From: Aphanothece saxicola GSE-SYN-MK-01-06B
GTDB lineage: Bacteria > Cyanobacteriota > Cyanobacteriia > PCC-6307 > Cyanobiaceae
Direction of reading: 5' to 3'
Assembly (NCBI GenBank): GCA_019359745.1
Contig: JAHHGT010000006.1
Coordinates: forward strand, 62,001 to 126,000
DNA: 64,000 bases
Positions 18,042 through 26,885 of this stretch are shown in pieces. The position numbers and the translations under genes were made by a program. Under the pieces are notes generated by a model that was not told where the DNA came from, searched no databases, and saw nothing but the letters and a program-made list of their open reading frames with translations. Position 1 is the stretch's first letter; every line of letters begins with the position of its first letter.

Positions 18042-19985
18042 TCAGTGAGCCTGCACCGCCTCGTAGGCCCGGGACAGGGCCGATTGCAGTGACTCGACCC
18101 TGATCGGCTTGCCGATGAAGTCATTCATGCCGCTGGCCAGGGCCGCGGCACGGTCGCTCTCGCGGATGTTGGCGGTGACCGCCACGATCCAGGGCCGGAC
18201 CTCGGGCCCAGCCTGTGCCCGGATCCGGCGGGTGGCGTCGAATCCGTCCAGTTTCGGCATGCGCAGATCCATGAAGATGATGTCCGGATCCAGCCGGCGT
18301 TGCTCCAGCAGGGCCTCTTCCCCATCGCGGGCCACGCTGACCCCGTAGCCAAGGCGCTGCAGCATCAGTTCACAGACGCGGGCATTGACGGCATTGTCTT
18401 CGGCAAGAAGGATCCGCAGGGGATGGTGGGCGGCGAAACTGGCGGCTGTGGTCTCCCCATCCGGCCTCGCCGGGGGGCTCGCCGGTGCGGAGGACGCGGG
18501 GATCGCCAAAGGAAGCGTCACCGTGAAGGAGCTGCCTTCGCCGGGCCGGCTTTCGAGTTGGAGCGTCCCCCCCATGGCGACCACCAGGTGGTGACAGATG
18601 GCCAGGCCCAGCCCCGTGCCGCCATGGGCGCGGGTGCTGGAGGAATCGCCCTGGGTGAAGGGCTGGAAGAGGGCCGCAACGGAAGCAGCGGCGATGCCGC
18701 AACCGGAATCGCGGACGCTGAACACCAGGGGCACCCGGCCGTCGCTGGGGCCAGCCTGCAGCGAAACGGCCACGGCCACCTCCCCACGGTCGGTGTACTT
18801 GATCGCATTGCTGAGCAGGTTGACCAGGATCTGCCTGAGGTGGAGGGGATCCGCCAGCACCACATCGGGAATGGCGGCGTCAAAGGAGAGGGCGGTCGTC
18901 AGGCCTTTCGCCTGTGCCTGCTGGGCAAACAGCGTCATTACGTCGTCGAACAAGGGTCGAAGACGGCAGGGGGCTGAATCAATCACCAACTTGCCGCTGT
19001 CGATCGCTGCGAAGTCGAGCAGTTGGTTGAGCAGGAGGAGCAGGGATTCGCCGGAGTTCCTGACCGTCTGCAGGCAGGACTGCTGGTGGTCCGTCAGAGC
19101 GGTGCTGAGCAGGATGTCGGTGAGTCCGATCACACCATTCAGCGGCGTGCGCAACTCGTGGCCCATGGTGGCCAGGAAGGTGCTCTTGGCGAGGTTGGCC
19201 TGCTCGGATTCGAGCGCCGCTCGGCGAGCAAGATCTCCCGCCTGCAGGCTGACCTCCAGGGCCCGGGCGTTGGATCGCAAGGACCGCCAATGGAGCACAC
19301 CCGCCAGCCCTGAGAACAACGCACTCCCGGCCAAAGAGAGGCCCAGGCTCAGGCGCAGCGGAAACAACTGCTGATTCAGGGTCGCCATGGTGAGATCGAC
19401 GCCCACCAGCCCCACCGGCTCACCGCCTGCGTCGCGGATGGGGGCAAAGCTGCTCAGGAAGGTTCCCCACTGATCGGTGTAGGGAACGGAACTCACCTCG
19501 ACCGTGCCGGAACGGGCCGCCCGGCGAGCCGCGTTGGGGGCGTCCGCATAGCGCTGGCCAATGTTCAGCGTACTGACATTGTCCCCGGGGTTTGTGAAGT
19601 AGACCGTACTGTCAAGAACGAAACGAAGGTCCGTCGCAGGCCCCCTGAGGGTGTAGGCGTAATAGACATCAGGCACCGAACGCCTGAGCCTGATCAGGGG
19701 ATCGGTGGCCTGTCGATAGAGAGACCCTCCCTTCTGGGCAGGCTGGGTGATTCTGCTGTGAAGATCAGCGTCAATCTCCGATGCGGTGAACAACGCCAGA
19801 TCACGCAGTCGCTCCTGGATGGTCGTGAAAAGTGTGCGCTCAGCCACCCGATAGGTGATGGTCAGGGCCGTACTGGCGATCGCCATGATCCCGAGGGCCA
19901 AGAGAAAGCCGTCCCTGGCCATCTTGGCCTTCGATGTGGAGACGACCTCCGCTCTGATCACTCGTCCCTGTCCTCGTTTTTCCAA
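18042..19985 (-). CDS. Hybrid histidine kinase: periplasmic sensor, kinase, receiver
   Basis: 647 residues. An N-terminal helix (about 26-44) and a second at about 212-232 frame a roughly 165-residue extracytoplasmic Cache/PDC-like sensor. It ends in FAPIRDAGGEPVGLVGVDLTM, typical of that fold. The kinase core has His276 in LATMGHELRTPLNG, an N-box at LVNLLSNAIKYT and GTGLGLAIC. The C-terminal receiver has acidic EDN, phospho-acceptor Asp573 (FMDLRMP) and Lys626. It is the last gene of a minus-strand trio, starting one base after the previous stop. Its target is unknown; no DNA-binding regulator is adjacent. Confidence 0.9.
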   Translation of the reverse strand: MEKRGQGRVIRAEVVSTSKAKMARDGFLLALGIMAIASTALTITYRVAERTLFTTIQERLRDLALFTASEIDADLHSRITQPAQKGGSLYRQATDPLIRLRRSVPDVYYAYTLRGPATDLRFVLDSTVYFTNPGDNVSTLNIGQRYADAPNAARRAARSGTVEVSSVPYTDQWGTFLSSFAPIRDAGGEPVGLVGVDLTMATLNQQLFPLRLSLGLSLAGSALFSGLAGVLHWRSLRSNARALEVSLQAGDLARRAALESEQANLAKSTFLATMGHELRTPLNGVIGLTDILLSTALTDHQQSCLQTVRNSGESLLLLLNQLLDFAAIDSGKLVIDSAPCRLRPLFDDVMTLFAQQAQAKGLTTALSFDAAIPDVVLADPLHLRQILVNLLSNAIKYTDRGEVAVAVSLQAGPSDGRVPLVFSVRDSGCGIAAASVAALFQPFTQGDSSSTRAHGGTGLGLAICHHLVVAMGGTLQLESRPGEGSSFTVTLPLAIPASSAPASPPARPDGETTAASFAAHHPLRILLAEDNAVNARVCELMLQRLGYGVSVARDGEEALLEQRRLDPDIIFMDLRMPKLDGFDATRRIRAQAGPEVRPWIVAVTANIRESDRAAALASGMNDFIGKPIRVESLQSALSRAYEAVQAH

Positions 19986-19986
19986 C

Positions 19987-21624
19987 CTACCGCCTGCCCA
20001 AGCCTTGCCGTGACACCCGGGCCCCGCGCCAGTCGCGGTAACGCTTCAGGGCGTCACAGAGGTCGGCAAAACGCAGTGGTTTGGAGAGAAAGTCGTTCAT
20101 CCCAGCCGCCTCGCAGGCCTCGCGTTGGGAGTGAAACGAATAGGCCGTCAGGGCAATGATGTACGTCTCCGTAAAGCCCTCACGTCGCAGTTGGCGCGTG
20201 GCCGCCAAGCCATCCAGACCGGGCATGGCCACATCCATCATCACAAGATCAAACGGGCCGTCCCTGACGCTTTGGACAGCCGCCTGCCCGTCCCCCACCG
20301 ACTCCACGCTGAGATTCAATCGGGCCAGCATCAACTCCAACACCCGCTGATTGACGCGGTTGTCATCGGCCACCAGGATGCGGATCCCAGAGTCAACACC
20401 TTCAGCGGGGTCGGTCTTGATGGCCTCCTGAGGGGCCGGCTCCGCCAACGCGAAGGGAAGCTCAACGGAGAAACAACTGCCCGTACCCAGGGTGGACGCC
20501 ACGGAGATGTCCCCCCCCATCAGCTGGCAAAGACGGGAGCAGATGGCGAGGCCCAGCCCGGCGCTCTGTTGGGTCTGGCCCGGGTTGGAATGGCCGATGA
20601 ATTCCTCAAAGATGAACGGCAGGGTCTCGGCGGCAATGCCAATGCCCGTATCGGACACACGGAACAGGAGCGTCACGTCGCTGTCCTGCCGTCGCAACGC
20701 CTCAACGCTGAGATGAATCTCGCCCACATTGGTGTATTTGCAGGCATTGCCCAGCAGATTCAACAGGATCTGCCGCAGCTTGAGGTCATCGCCGATCAGC
20801 CACCGCGGTGTGTCCGGAGCCACCTGGAGCTGCAGGCTGAGGCCTCGGGTGGACGCCTGATGCTGGAACAGTGCCGCGAGGTCATGGAGTAGAGAATGGA
20901 GATCAAAGCTCCTGGGATTGAGTTGGAGTTTCCCAACTTCGATCTGCGAGATGTCCAGGATGTCATTGACCAGACCCAACAGATAGGCGCCGCTGTCATG
21001 AATCGTTGTGAGCATCTCTCGTTGCTCCGCATCCATGGAGCTGCTGAGCAACAGATCCGTCATGCCGATCACGGCGTTCAACGGCGTTCTGATCTCATGG
21101 CTCATGGTGGCCAGAAACCGGGTTTTGGATTGGCTGGCCGCCAACGCCTCATCGCGGGCCTGCTGCAGCTCCAGCGTTCTCTGGGCCACCTGCTCCTCCA
21201 GCTGATCCCGGGCGTCGATCAACCGGTCCTGGGCCTGGACGATCGCGCTCTGATCCCTGAACGTGAACACCAGGGACGGTTTGGCCGGCAGATTGACGGT
21301 GGCCCAGGACACGGCGATGACGCGCCGGGGCGGCGCCTGCAGCAACTCCCAGGTGATGGTCCCTTCGGAAGCCGAACCCCAGAACGGCTGCGTCTCTCCG
21401 GATTCCGTCAGCTCGCCATGGCGGTGCCTGGGAAGGATCCTGTCGAGGGGATGGCCGAGGCTCTGCAGGCGGGACAGGCCCACAAAGCGGTCGAACGAGG
21501 CATTCGTCCATTCCACGATGCCGTCGAGATCGGTGAAGGCCAGGGCCTCTTCAACGGCTCCCAGGGCCGATTCCAGCCTCCCCAGGGTGGTCCGTAGCTG
21601 GGCGACCAGGTTCTGATCCGGCAT
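19987..21624 (-). CDS. Cytoplasmic PAS hybrid histidine kinase with receiver
   Basis: 545 residues, no membrane helix. Residues about 15-125 form a PAS domain (FTDLDGIVEWTNASFDRFVG). A coiled coil at 128-165 joins it to the kinase, with His176 in [15 protein letters not shown]-box LLNLLGNACKYTN and GLGLAIC. The receiver at about 415-535 has Asp464 (MMDVAMPG) and Lys515. It starts 7 bases after the lone PAS gene stops and ends one base before the periplasmic hybrid kinase, so the three are one transcription unit. The PAS ligand cannot be read from sequence. Confidence 0.9.
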   Translation of the reverse strand: MPDQNLVAQLRTTLGRLESALGAVEEALAFTDLDGIVEWTNASFDRFVGLSRLQSLGHPLDRILPRHRHGELTESGETQPFWGSASEGTITWELLQAPPRRVIAVSWATVNLPAKPSLVFTFRDQSAIVQAQDRLIDARDQLEEQVAQRTLELQQARDEALAASQSKTRFLATMSHEIRTPLNAVIGMTDLLLSSSMDAEQREMLTTIHDSGAYLLGLVNDILDISQIEVGKLQLNPRSFDLHSLLHDLAALFQHQASTRGLSLQLQVAPDTPRWLIGDDLKLRQILLNLLGNACKYTNVGEIHLSVEALRRQDSDVTLLFRVSDTGIGIAAETLPFIFEEFIGHSNPGQTQQSAGLGLAICSRLCQLMGGDISVASTLGTGSCFSVELPFALAEPAPQEAIKTDPAEGVDSGIRILVADDNRVNQRVLELMLARLNLSVESVGDGQAAVQSVRDGPFDLVMMDVAMPGLDGLAATRQLRREGFTETYIIALTAYSFHSQREACEAAGMNDFLSKPLRFADLCDALKRYRDWRGARVSRQGLGRR

Positions 21625-21631
21625 CGCCGCC

Positions 21632-21979
21632 TCAGGCCAGCGGACGGAGGGTTGCCGCGAACACCCAGCTCTCCCCCCGTCGCTCGGCCACGATGAAGTG
21701 CTCGGAGTTGATGGCTTGCCCGTCTTTGCAGATGGTCATCAGCTCCAGGGGATGGTTGAGGATCTGGGACTCACCAATGATCTGGAAACGGGAGAAGCCC
21801 AGGTGGTGCGCATCCTGATAAGCGGCTGGCAGAATCATGGAGAGGGATTGGCCCATGAGATCATCCAATGTCCAACCGTAGATGGACTCAAACAGATCAT
21901 TGATCTCCACGATCAGCCCTTCCTGATCGGCGGCGACAAAGGGAAGGGATTGGCGACGGAGCTCTTCGATCGTGACCAT
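21632..21979 (-). CDS. Stand-alone PAS domain protein
   Basis: 115 residues from the ATG at 21979 (an alternative ATG is at 22012). It is a single PAS domain with the usual opening FVAADQEGLIVEINDLFESIYGW and the end WVFAATLRPLA. No output domain is present, so it must act through a partner, most likely the PAS kinase encoded 7 bases downstream. The position YTWTLDDLMGQS-like (GWTLDDLMGQSLSMILP) fits PAS proteins with regulatory ligand-binding roles, but no cofactor ligand can be assigned. Confidence 0.75.
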   Translation of the reverse strand: MVTIEELRRQSLPFVAADQEGLIVEINDLFESIYGWTLDDLMGQSLSMILPAAYQDAHHLGFSRFQIIGESQILNHPLELMTICKDGQAINSEHFIVAERRGESWVFAATLRPLA

Positions 21980-22100
21980 GAATCTCGCTGTGGAGGCGGC
22001 CGGCCTGTTCATAAACTGTAGCGGTGGGGCCGATGGGCTCGCTTCAGCCGGGACAAGTCACGGTCCACGACCCCCCAGCGGAAGGGCCCACGTAGAAGCA

Positions 22101-22466
22101 ATGGTAAGATCAGTAGAATTTGAGCTTCAATGTGTGGATGATCTTTCCATCCTGAAACCCTTGGGCCTGCTTGATGCCCTGAGTGGAGCGGAGTTGCGGC
22201 AATCGGTTGGTTCGATTCTGGCAGAGAAGCCCAGAAACATCCTGATTGATTGTCAGGGCATTGACTTCATGGACAGCAGCGGATTCGGCGCCTTGGTGTC
22301 CGTGCTCAAGCGCGTCAGGGAACAAGGGAAGCAACTGTTTCTTTGCGGTCTGTGCAGCCAGGTGCGCATTGTTCTGGAGCTCACCGGCACCGAGAAGGTG
22401 TTCACCATTGTCCCGAACAGCGAGTCGTGCATCGCTCTCCTTTCGGCCGATCCTTCAAACACCTGA
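22101..22466 (+). CDS. STAS domain anti-sigma factor antagonist
   Basis: 121 residues from the ATG at 22101. The longer upstream frame overlaps the divergent PAS gene and has no STAS features. FMDSSGFGALVSVLKRVREQG contains the conserved phosphorylatable Ser pair (59/60) of SpoIIAA/RsbV proteins. Such proteins bind and titrate an HATPase-type kinase when unphosphorylated, and PP2C phosphatases reactivate them. The receiver-PP2C gene ends 36 bases away on the opposite strand. No RsbW-like kinase is adjacent; the nearest in this window is at 40290. Confidence 0.85.
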   Translation: MVRSVEFELQCVDDLSILKPLGLLDALSGAELRQSVGSILAEKPRNILIDCQGIDFMDSSGFGALVSVLKRVREQGKQLFLCGLCSQVRIVLELTGTEKVFTIVPNSESCIALLSADPSNT

Positions 22467-22502
22467 AGCCATCGCTGCATCCCTAAGGGAGTCCGCCAGA
22501 GA

Positions 22503-23675
22503 TCAGGACAGCAGGACGCGGATCACGGAATAGTCATCGGTGAAGGGTGCATTGTCCGTGACATCGTGGATCTGGGACAGCAACCGATCGAGGCCATCGT
22601 CATCAGCGAGAAGACCGCGGCACTGCTCCACCAGCTCCATGAATTCGGGCAACGTCCCCATCACTCCACCGGGCCGGGGCACTTCATAGAGGCCATCGCT
22701 GTAGACCAGCAGACAGGCCCCCTCACCAACCTCCAGGCTCTCGGTGCCATAGGTCGAATCGTCGAACAGCCCCACGGCCATGCCCTGACCCTTGAGCCAA
22801 TGGCAGGGGAACGCCCCGGTACGATTCCACAGCAGGGCTGGGGGGTGGCCCGCACTGGCAAAGCGCAGGGTTCGGCTGGAGAGCTGATAGACCCCGTACC
22901 AAAGCGTCAGGTACCGGCCCTGGTGACGCTCCATCGGAAACCCGGCGTTCAGGGTCTGCAGCACCGCAGCCGGATCCCGCAGATCAACGGGCAGTGAGCG
23001 GGAGCGCAACTGATTGTGGACGGAGATCGAGGGGAAGGCCGCCGCCAGGCCATGGCCGGAACCATCGGCGAGGTAGATGACGAAGTGGTCGTCATCCAGC
23101 CAGAAGAAGTCGAAGGAATCACCGCCCAGTTCATGGCAGGGCTCGAAACGGGAGTCCGCCCGCACCGCACCGCCCATGGGCTCAGGGAGCAGGGATCGCA
23201 CATAACTGGCCGCCTCCTCCAGCTCCTGATCCAGCCGCCGCTTCTGCTGGTGCAACTCACTCGCCAGCAGCTTCAGCCGTTCATTGGCCTGGTGCAGGCG
23301 GATGCCGGAGCGAACCCGGGCCAGCAGCTCGTCGGGATCGACCGGTTTGGACAGGAAGTCGTCAGCGCCGCAGTCCAGCCCCTCCACCCGGTCCTCCACA
23401 CGCGAGCGGGAGGTCAGCAGGATGAAGTGGGCCGATTCCAGGGCCGGTTCCGCCTTGAAGGCCCGGCAGACGTCCAGGCCATTCATGCCGTCCATCAGCC
23501 AGTCGCAGAGGATGACCGTGGGGGGGCAGAGGCGAGCCTGAACAAGCGCCGCCTCGCCCGAATCCGCCACCAGGATCTGATACCCCTGCGACCGCAGTCG
23601 CACCTCGAGAATGCGGGAATGGATGCGGTCGTCATCCACCAGCAGGACCGTGATCGGTGCGGAGCTGCCATCCAT
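22503..23675 (-). CDS. Response regulator with PP2C (SpoIIE/RsbU-type) phosphatase output
   Basis: 390 residues from the ATG at 23675; a longer frame to 23768 overlaps the upstream kinase gene. The receiver (about 8-125) has Asp58 (ILCDWLM) and Lys110. A coiled coil (130-160) leads to a SpoIIE-type phosphatase domain, with metal-binding Asp residues in ELGGDSFDFFWLDDD and ADGSGHG (Asp204) and LLVYSDGLYEVP near the C-terminus. Such proteins dephosphorylate STAS antagonists when their receiver is phosphorylated. It starts 5 bases after the HNOBA kinase stop, so that kinase and its Hpt domain are the likely phosphodonor. Confidence 0.92.
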   Translation of the reverse strand: MDGSSAPITVLLVDDDRIHSRILEVRLRSQGYQILVADSGEAALVQARLCPPTVILCDWLMDGMNGLDVCRAFKAEPALESAHFILLTSRSRVEDRVEGLDCGADDFLSKPVDPDELLARVRSGIRLHQANERLKLLASELHQQKRRLDQELEEAASYVRSLLPEPMGGAVRADSRFEPCHELGGDSFDFFWLDDDHFVIYLADGSGHGLAAAFPSISVHNQLRSRSLPVDLRDPAAVLQTLNAGFPMERHQGRYLTLWYGVYQLSSRTLRFASAGHPPALLWNRTGAFPCHWLKGQGMAVGLFDDSTYGTESLEVGEGACLLVYSDGLYEVPRPGGVMGTLPEFMELVEQCRGLLADDDGLDRLLSQIHDVTDNAPFTDDYSVIRVLLS

Positions 23676-23680
23676 GGGGA

Positions 23681-26209
23681 TCAGGCTTGCACAGGACGGC
23701 GCTGCCGCAGGGCTTCGCTCACCCGTCCAGCCTCGACGAGCAGCTGGTCGACTCTGACCTGGGGCCACAGTTCCGGATCGGAGCGCAGGCTCTCCTCAAC
23801 CTCAGCGCAGAGGCCGGCCAGGCGCAGGGCCCCGAGGCTGGCGCTGGGGGAGCGCAGGGTATGGGCGGCCGCGATCATGGCGGGGGCATCGTGGTACTGG
23901 TGGGCCATCACCAGCGCCGAGACGAGACGCATGGCGTCATCAAGGAAGAGGTCGATGAGCTCCTGGAGCACGGCCGCCGCCCCGTCCCCCATGGCCTGGG
24001 CCAGCTCCTCCCAGGCGGCAGCATCGATCGGGTCGTCCCCTCCCCCCGCCGGAGCCTCGGGTTGGGCGCGGGGGTGGTAGTGCTCCAGGGCATAGGTGAG
24101 CTGGGCAGGCACGATCGGCTTGGCCAGAAAGTCGTCCATGCCGGCCTGAAGGCAGGCCTGGCGATCCTCCGGACGGCCATGGGCCGTCATGGCGATGATC
24201 CAGGGCTGGACGAACGGAGCCGGCAGCCGTCGGATGGCCCTTGTGGTGGCATAGCCGTCCAACTCCGGCATCTGTACATCCATGAACACCACCTCGAATG
24301 GGGTGTGCCGCACGGCGGCGATCGCCTCTGAGCCCGAAGCCACGGCAACAGCCTGGTAGCCCAGACGCTGCAGCAACTGAACAGCCAGCTGGCGGTTCAC
24401 GGGGATGTCATCGACCACGAGCAGCCGCAGCGGCAACCGATCGGCCAGGCGATGGGAACTGCCGTCCGAAGCAGGCGCGGCCGCCAGGTTGGGCGGCCCG
24501 GACAGCCGCCGCTCCGCTGGACTCTGCAGTTGCTGGGTCAGGGCCAGTCGGAGCTGCTCCAGTCGCACGGGCTTGGTGAGCATCACGGGAGGCGTCACGG
24601 AGAGCGACGACAGCTCAGACACCTTGCACCGGTCGGCCAGGACGATCCAGGGGCGCGCCCGGAGCAAGGGATCCTGCAGAAACGGCGGCGGAGATGTCTC
24701 CCCTTCGCAGCCAAGCAGACGACCATCGATGACCACGGCCCCAGCCTCGCTAGCGGCGATCTCGGGGTGGGCGACCCGCATGGGGAGCTGGCAGAGATCG
24801 GGAGCGATCACCGGCAGCCCCATCCAGCCCAGCTGTTTGTGCAGCAGGGCTCGGAGGGTGGGATTGGCGATCAGCAGCAGGATGGCGGCCGCCTCCGGCG
24901 CCGGAACCGGGTGCAGCCCCGCGTTGCAGCCCGCCGGAGCGGCCGGATCGAGATGCAGCAGCACGTTGAACGTGAAGACACTGCCGACGCCCTCCTGGCT
25001 GGCCAGGCTGATGGCTCCCCCCATCAACTCGCACAGACGACGGGTGATCGCCAGACCGAGGCCCGTGCCGCCGTAACGCCGCGCCGTGGAGGGATCGGCC
25101 TGACGGAAGGGTTCGAACAGCAGGGGAATCAGCGCCTCGGACACGCCGATGCCGGTGTCCCGGATCTGAAACGTGAACCGGCAGGGGGTCGGCTGACCGG
25201 CCTCAGCGACCTGGGGCTCCGCTGACACCGTGACGACAATCTCCCCCTGGGAGGTGAATTTGCCCGCATTGCTCAGCAGATTCCAGAAGATCTGGCGCAG
25301 ACGGGTGAGATCGCCAATGACGGCGGTAGGCAGGCTGGGATCGATGTCCAGGATCAGTTCCACCTCCTTGTCCAGCAGGCGAGACACACTCAGATCGAGG
25401 GCCTCTTCGATGCAGATCCGCAGGTCGAAGCGCTGTTCATCCAGCTGCATGGCACCGGATTCGATCTTGGAGAAGTCGAGAATGTCATTGATGATCGTCA
25501 GCAGGGAATCGGTGCTGCTGTTGATGATCTCGACATACTCCCGCTCCACGGGCTTCAGCTGGGAATCCTGCAGCAGGCCGGCCATGCCGATGATGGCGTT
25601 CATCGGGGTTCTGATCTCGTGGCTCATCGTGGCCAGAAACGTATCCTTGGCGGCATTGGCCTCTTCGGCAGCCTGCTTCGCCATCTGCAGCTCCGCGTTG
25701 AGCGTGGACAGACGCTGGGTCGACTCCCGCAACTCCCCCCGCTGCGTCGTCAGGATCTCGTTGAGCTGCTGGCTTTCCCGGAGCGCCACATTCCTGGCCT
25801 GCAACAGGAAAAGAAAGTCAACCAAGGAGTCGTGCAAAGGAAAGTCATTGATCTTGAGTCCGAGGGCTTTGAGATCCTCCAGCTGCAGCAGACAGGGTGT
25901 ACCCACGAACAGCAGCTGTTCCTTCTCATCAAGACAACAGATCTGACCCTTCAGTTGCAACGGGATCGCGACGGACTTGAGAATCACATGGCGGCCTGTG
26001 CAATCACCCAGACTGGAAAAGTCCATGGGCACATCAGGGCGTAAAAGCAGAAAGTGGTCGTCGAGGCGTTGCCCCAACAGTTCCGGGACCGGAAGGATGC
26101 GACGCAGGACAGAACCGGCGGAACAGATTCTCAGCTCACGCTCAACGATGAGATGAAAAGGAAACAGAGGATCGAGAAGATGGTCTGGTATGGGCACGGA
26201 CGGCACCAT
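23681..26209 (-). CDS. HNOBA-domain hybrid histidine kinase with pseudo-receiver, receiver and Hpt
   Basis: 842 residues. Residues about 15-140 match the HNOBA domain found beside H-NOX in soluble guanylate cyclase: [37 protein letters not shown] and [14 protein letters not shown] coiled coil (about 140-190) leads to the kinase: His197 ([13 protein letters not shown]), N-box [20 protein letters not shown]. Residues about 440-560 look like a receiver without phosphorylation residues. A true receiver (594-710) has Asp644 (FMDVQMPE) and Lys697. The C-terminal Hpt has His783 in [12 protein letters not shown]. It follows the H-NOX gene by 16 bases and precedes the PP2C regulator by 5. Expected role: kinase controlled by haem-bound NO through H-NOX. 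Confidence 0.92.
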   Translation of the reverse strand: MVPSVPIPDHLLDPLFPFHLIVERELRICSAGSVLRRILPVPELLGQRLDDHFLLLRPDVPMDFSSLGDCTGRHVILKSVAIPLQLKGQICCLDEKEQLLFVGTPCLLQLEDLKALGLKINDFPLHDSLVDFLFLLQARNVALRESQQLNEILTTQRGELRESTQRLSTLNAELQMAKQAAEEANAAKDTFLATMSHEIRTPMNAIIGMAGLLQDSQLKPVEREYVEIINSSTDSLLTIINDILDFSKIESGAMQLDEQRFDLRICIEEALDLSVSRLLDKEVELILDIDPSLPTAVIGDLTRLRQIFWNLLSNAGKFTSQGEIVVTVSAEPQVAEAGQPTPCRFTFQIRDTGIGVSEALIPLLFEPFRQADPSTARRYGGTGLGLAITRRLCELMGGAISLASQEGVGSVFTFNVLLHLDPAAPAGCNAGLHPVPAPEAAAILLLIANPTLRALLHKQLGWMGLPVIAPDLCQLPMRVAHPEIAASEAGAVVIDGRLLGCEGETSPPPFLQDPLLRARPWIVLADRCKVSELSSLSVTPPVMLTKPVRLEQLRLALTQQLQSPAERRLSGPPNLAAAPASDGSSHRLADRLPLRLLVVDDIPVNRQLAVQLLQRLGYQAVAVASGSEAIAAVRHTPFEVVFMDVQMPELDGYATTRAIRRLPAPFVQPWIIAMTAHGRPEDRQACLQAGMDDFLAKPIVPAQLTYALEHYHPRAQPEAPAGGGDDPIDAAAWEELAQAMGDGAAAVLQELIDLFLDDAMRLVSALVMAHQYHDAPAMIAAAHTLRSPSASLGALRLAGLCAEVEESLRSDPELWPQVRVDQLLVEAGRVSEALRQRRPVQA

Positions 26210-26225
26210 CAGAAACGACGAAGCT

Positions 26226-26825
26226 TCATTCGTGCTTCATGCCGTCATCCGGCAGCCCGGCAGCTGAATCGGATGGCGGTGAAAGGCGAATCTGGAACAG
26301 GTCCGTGGCATCGCCCCGGTCGCGAGACGCCATCTGTTTGACCTCAAGGGGGGTTTCAAAGCGCTTCCCAAGGCCGTGAAGCAGCCCGGTGACCATCGGG
26401 GCCAGGCCTTGGCGCTTGGATCGATACTCCAGTTGCATGGACGCATCGGCACTGTGCACACAACGGAAGGAGGGCGGTTGCAGGGCAGGAAAGGACACGG
26501 CAGCACGGGCGTGCAGGTTGTCGAGTTGATTCAGGAAGTCCGGCAGGCTTTCCCCCGTGCTCTCGAGAAGCTGTTCGTAGCCCTCTGTGGCCGTGTAAGT
26601 GATCCAATACTCGCCAAAAGCCTGCATGATCTGATCACCTGAGAGGCCAAGTTCCGCGCTGCCCGCCGCCACCAGACGATGGGTCACGTCGTCGGGATAG
26701 GCTTGGTACGTTGAAAAGAAATCCAGATCCTGGAGATCGGCACGTTCCTTGATGCGCTGCCACACCGCCTCGCCGTGGTGGGTGGTCACCATCTGCTGGA
26801 TGGCCCGGTTGACAAGCCCGTACAT
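26226..26825 (-). CDS. H-NOX haem domain gas sensor
   Basis: 199 residues opening with [10 protein letters not shown], the usual H-NOX start. The proximal haem ligand is probably His104 ([12 protein letters not shown]). The porphyrin-propionate motif YxSxR is intact at Tyr134-Ser136-Arg138 (EYRSKR). After it comes [15 protein letters not shown], with no Tyr at the distal pocket position that gives O2 binding in the Thermoanaerobacter protein. A five-coordinate, NO-selective haem is therefore expected from family knowledge. The last 20 residues are a polar extension. It is the first gene of an operon with the HNOBA kinase and PP2C regulator. A 7-bp inverted repeat lies just upstream. Confidence 0.93.
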   Translation of the reverse strand: MYGLVNRAIQQMVTTHHGEAVWQRIKERADLQDLDFFSTYQAYPDDVTHRLVAAGSAELGLSGDQIMQAFGEYWITYTATEGYEQLLESTGESLPDFLNQLDNLHARAAVSFPALQPPSFRCVHSADASMQLEYRSKRQGLAPMVTGLLHGLGKRFETPLEVKQMASRDRGDATDLFQIRLSPPSDSAAGLPDDGMKHE

Positions 26826-26834
26826 CCTTGAACG

Positions 26835-26854
26835 GCTAGATAAAACAATCTAGC
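26835..26854 (-). promoter_or_regulatory. Palindromic operator candidate upstream of H-NOX
   Basis: A perfect 7-bp inverted repeat, GCTAGAT-6 bases-ATCTAGC, ends 9 bases before the H-NOX start codon. It has no T-run on either strand, so it is unlikely to be a terminator. The only SD-like sequence (AAGG) directly abuts the ATG. The palindrome could therefore span the promoter or transcription start and act as a repressor or activator site; this is inference. Confidence 0.45.
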
Positions 26855-26885
26855 TCAGGGGATCCGAGGGGCCCGGCGTCGACCG

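Noticed and set aside
26835-26854. The H-NOX palindrome as a transcription terminator of the pyruvyl transferase gene
   Set aside because: No T-run follows on either strand, and the stem is short and AT-rich.
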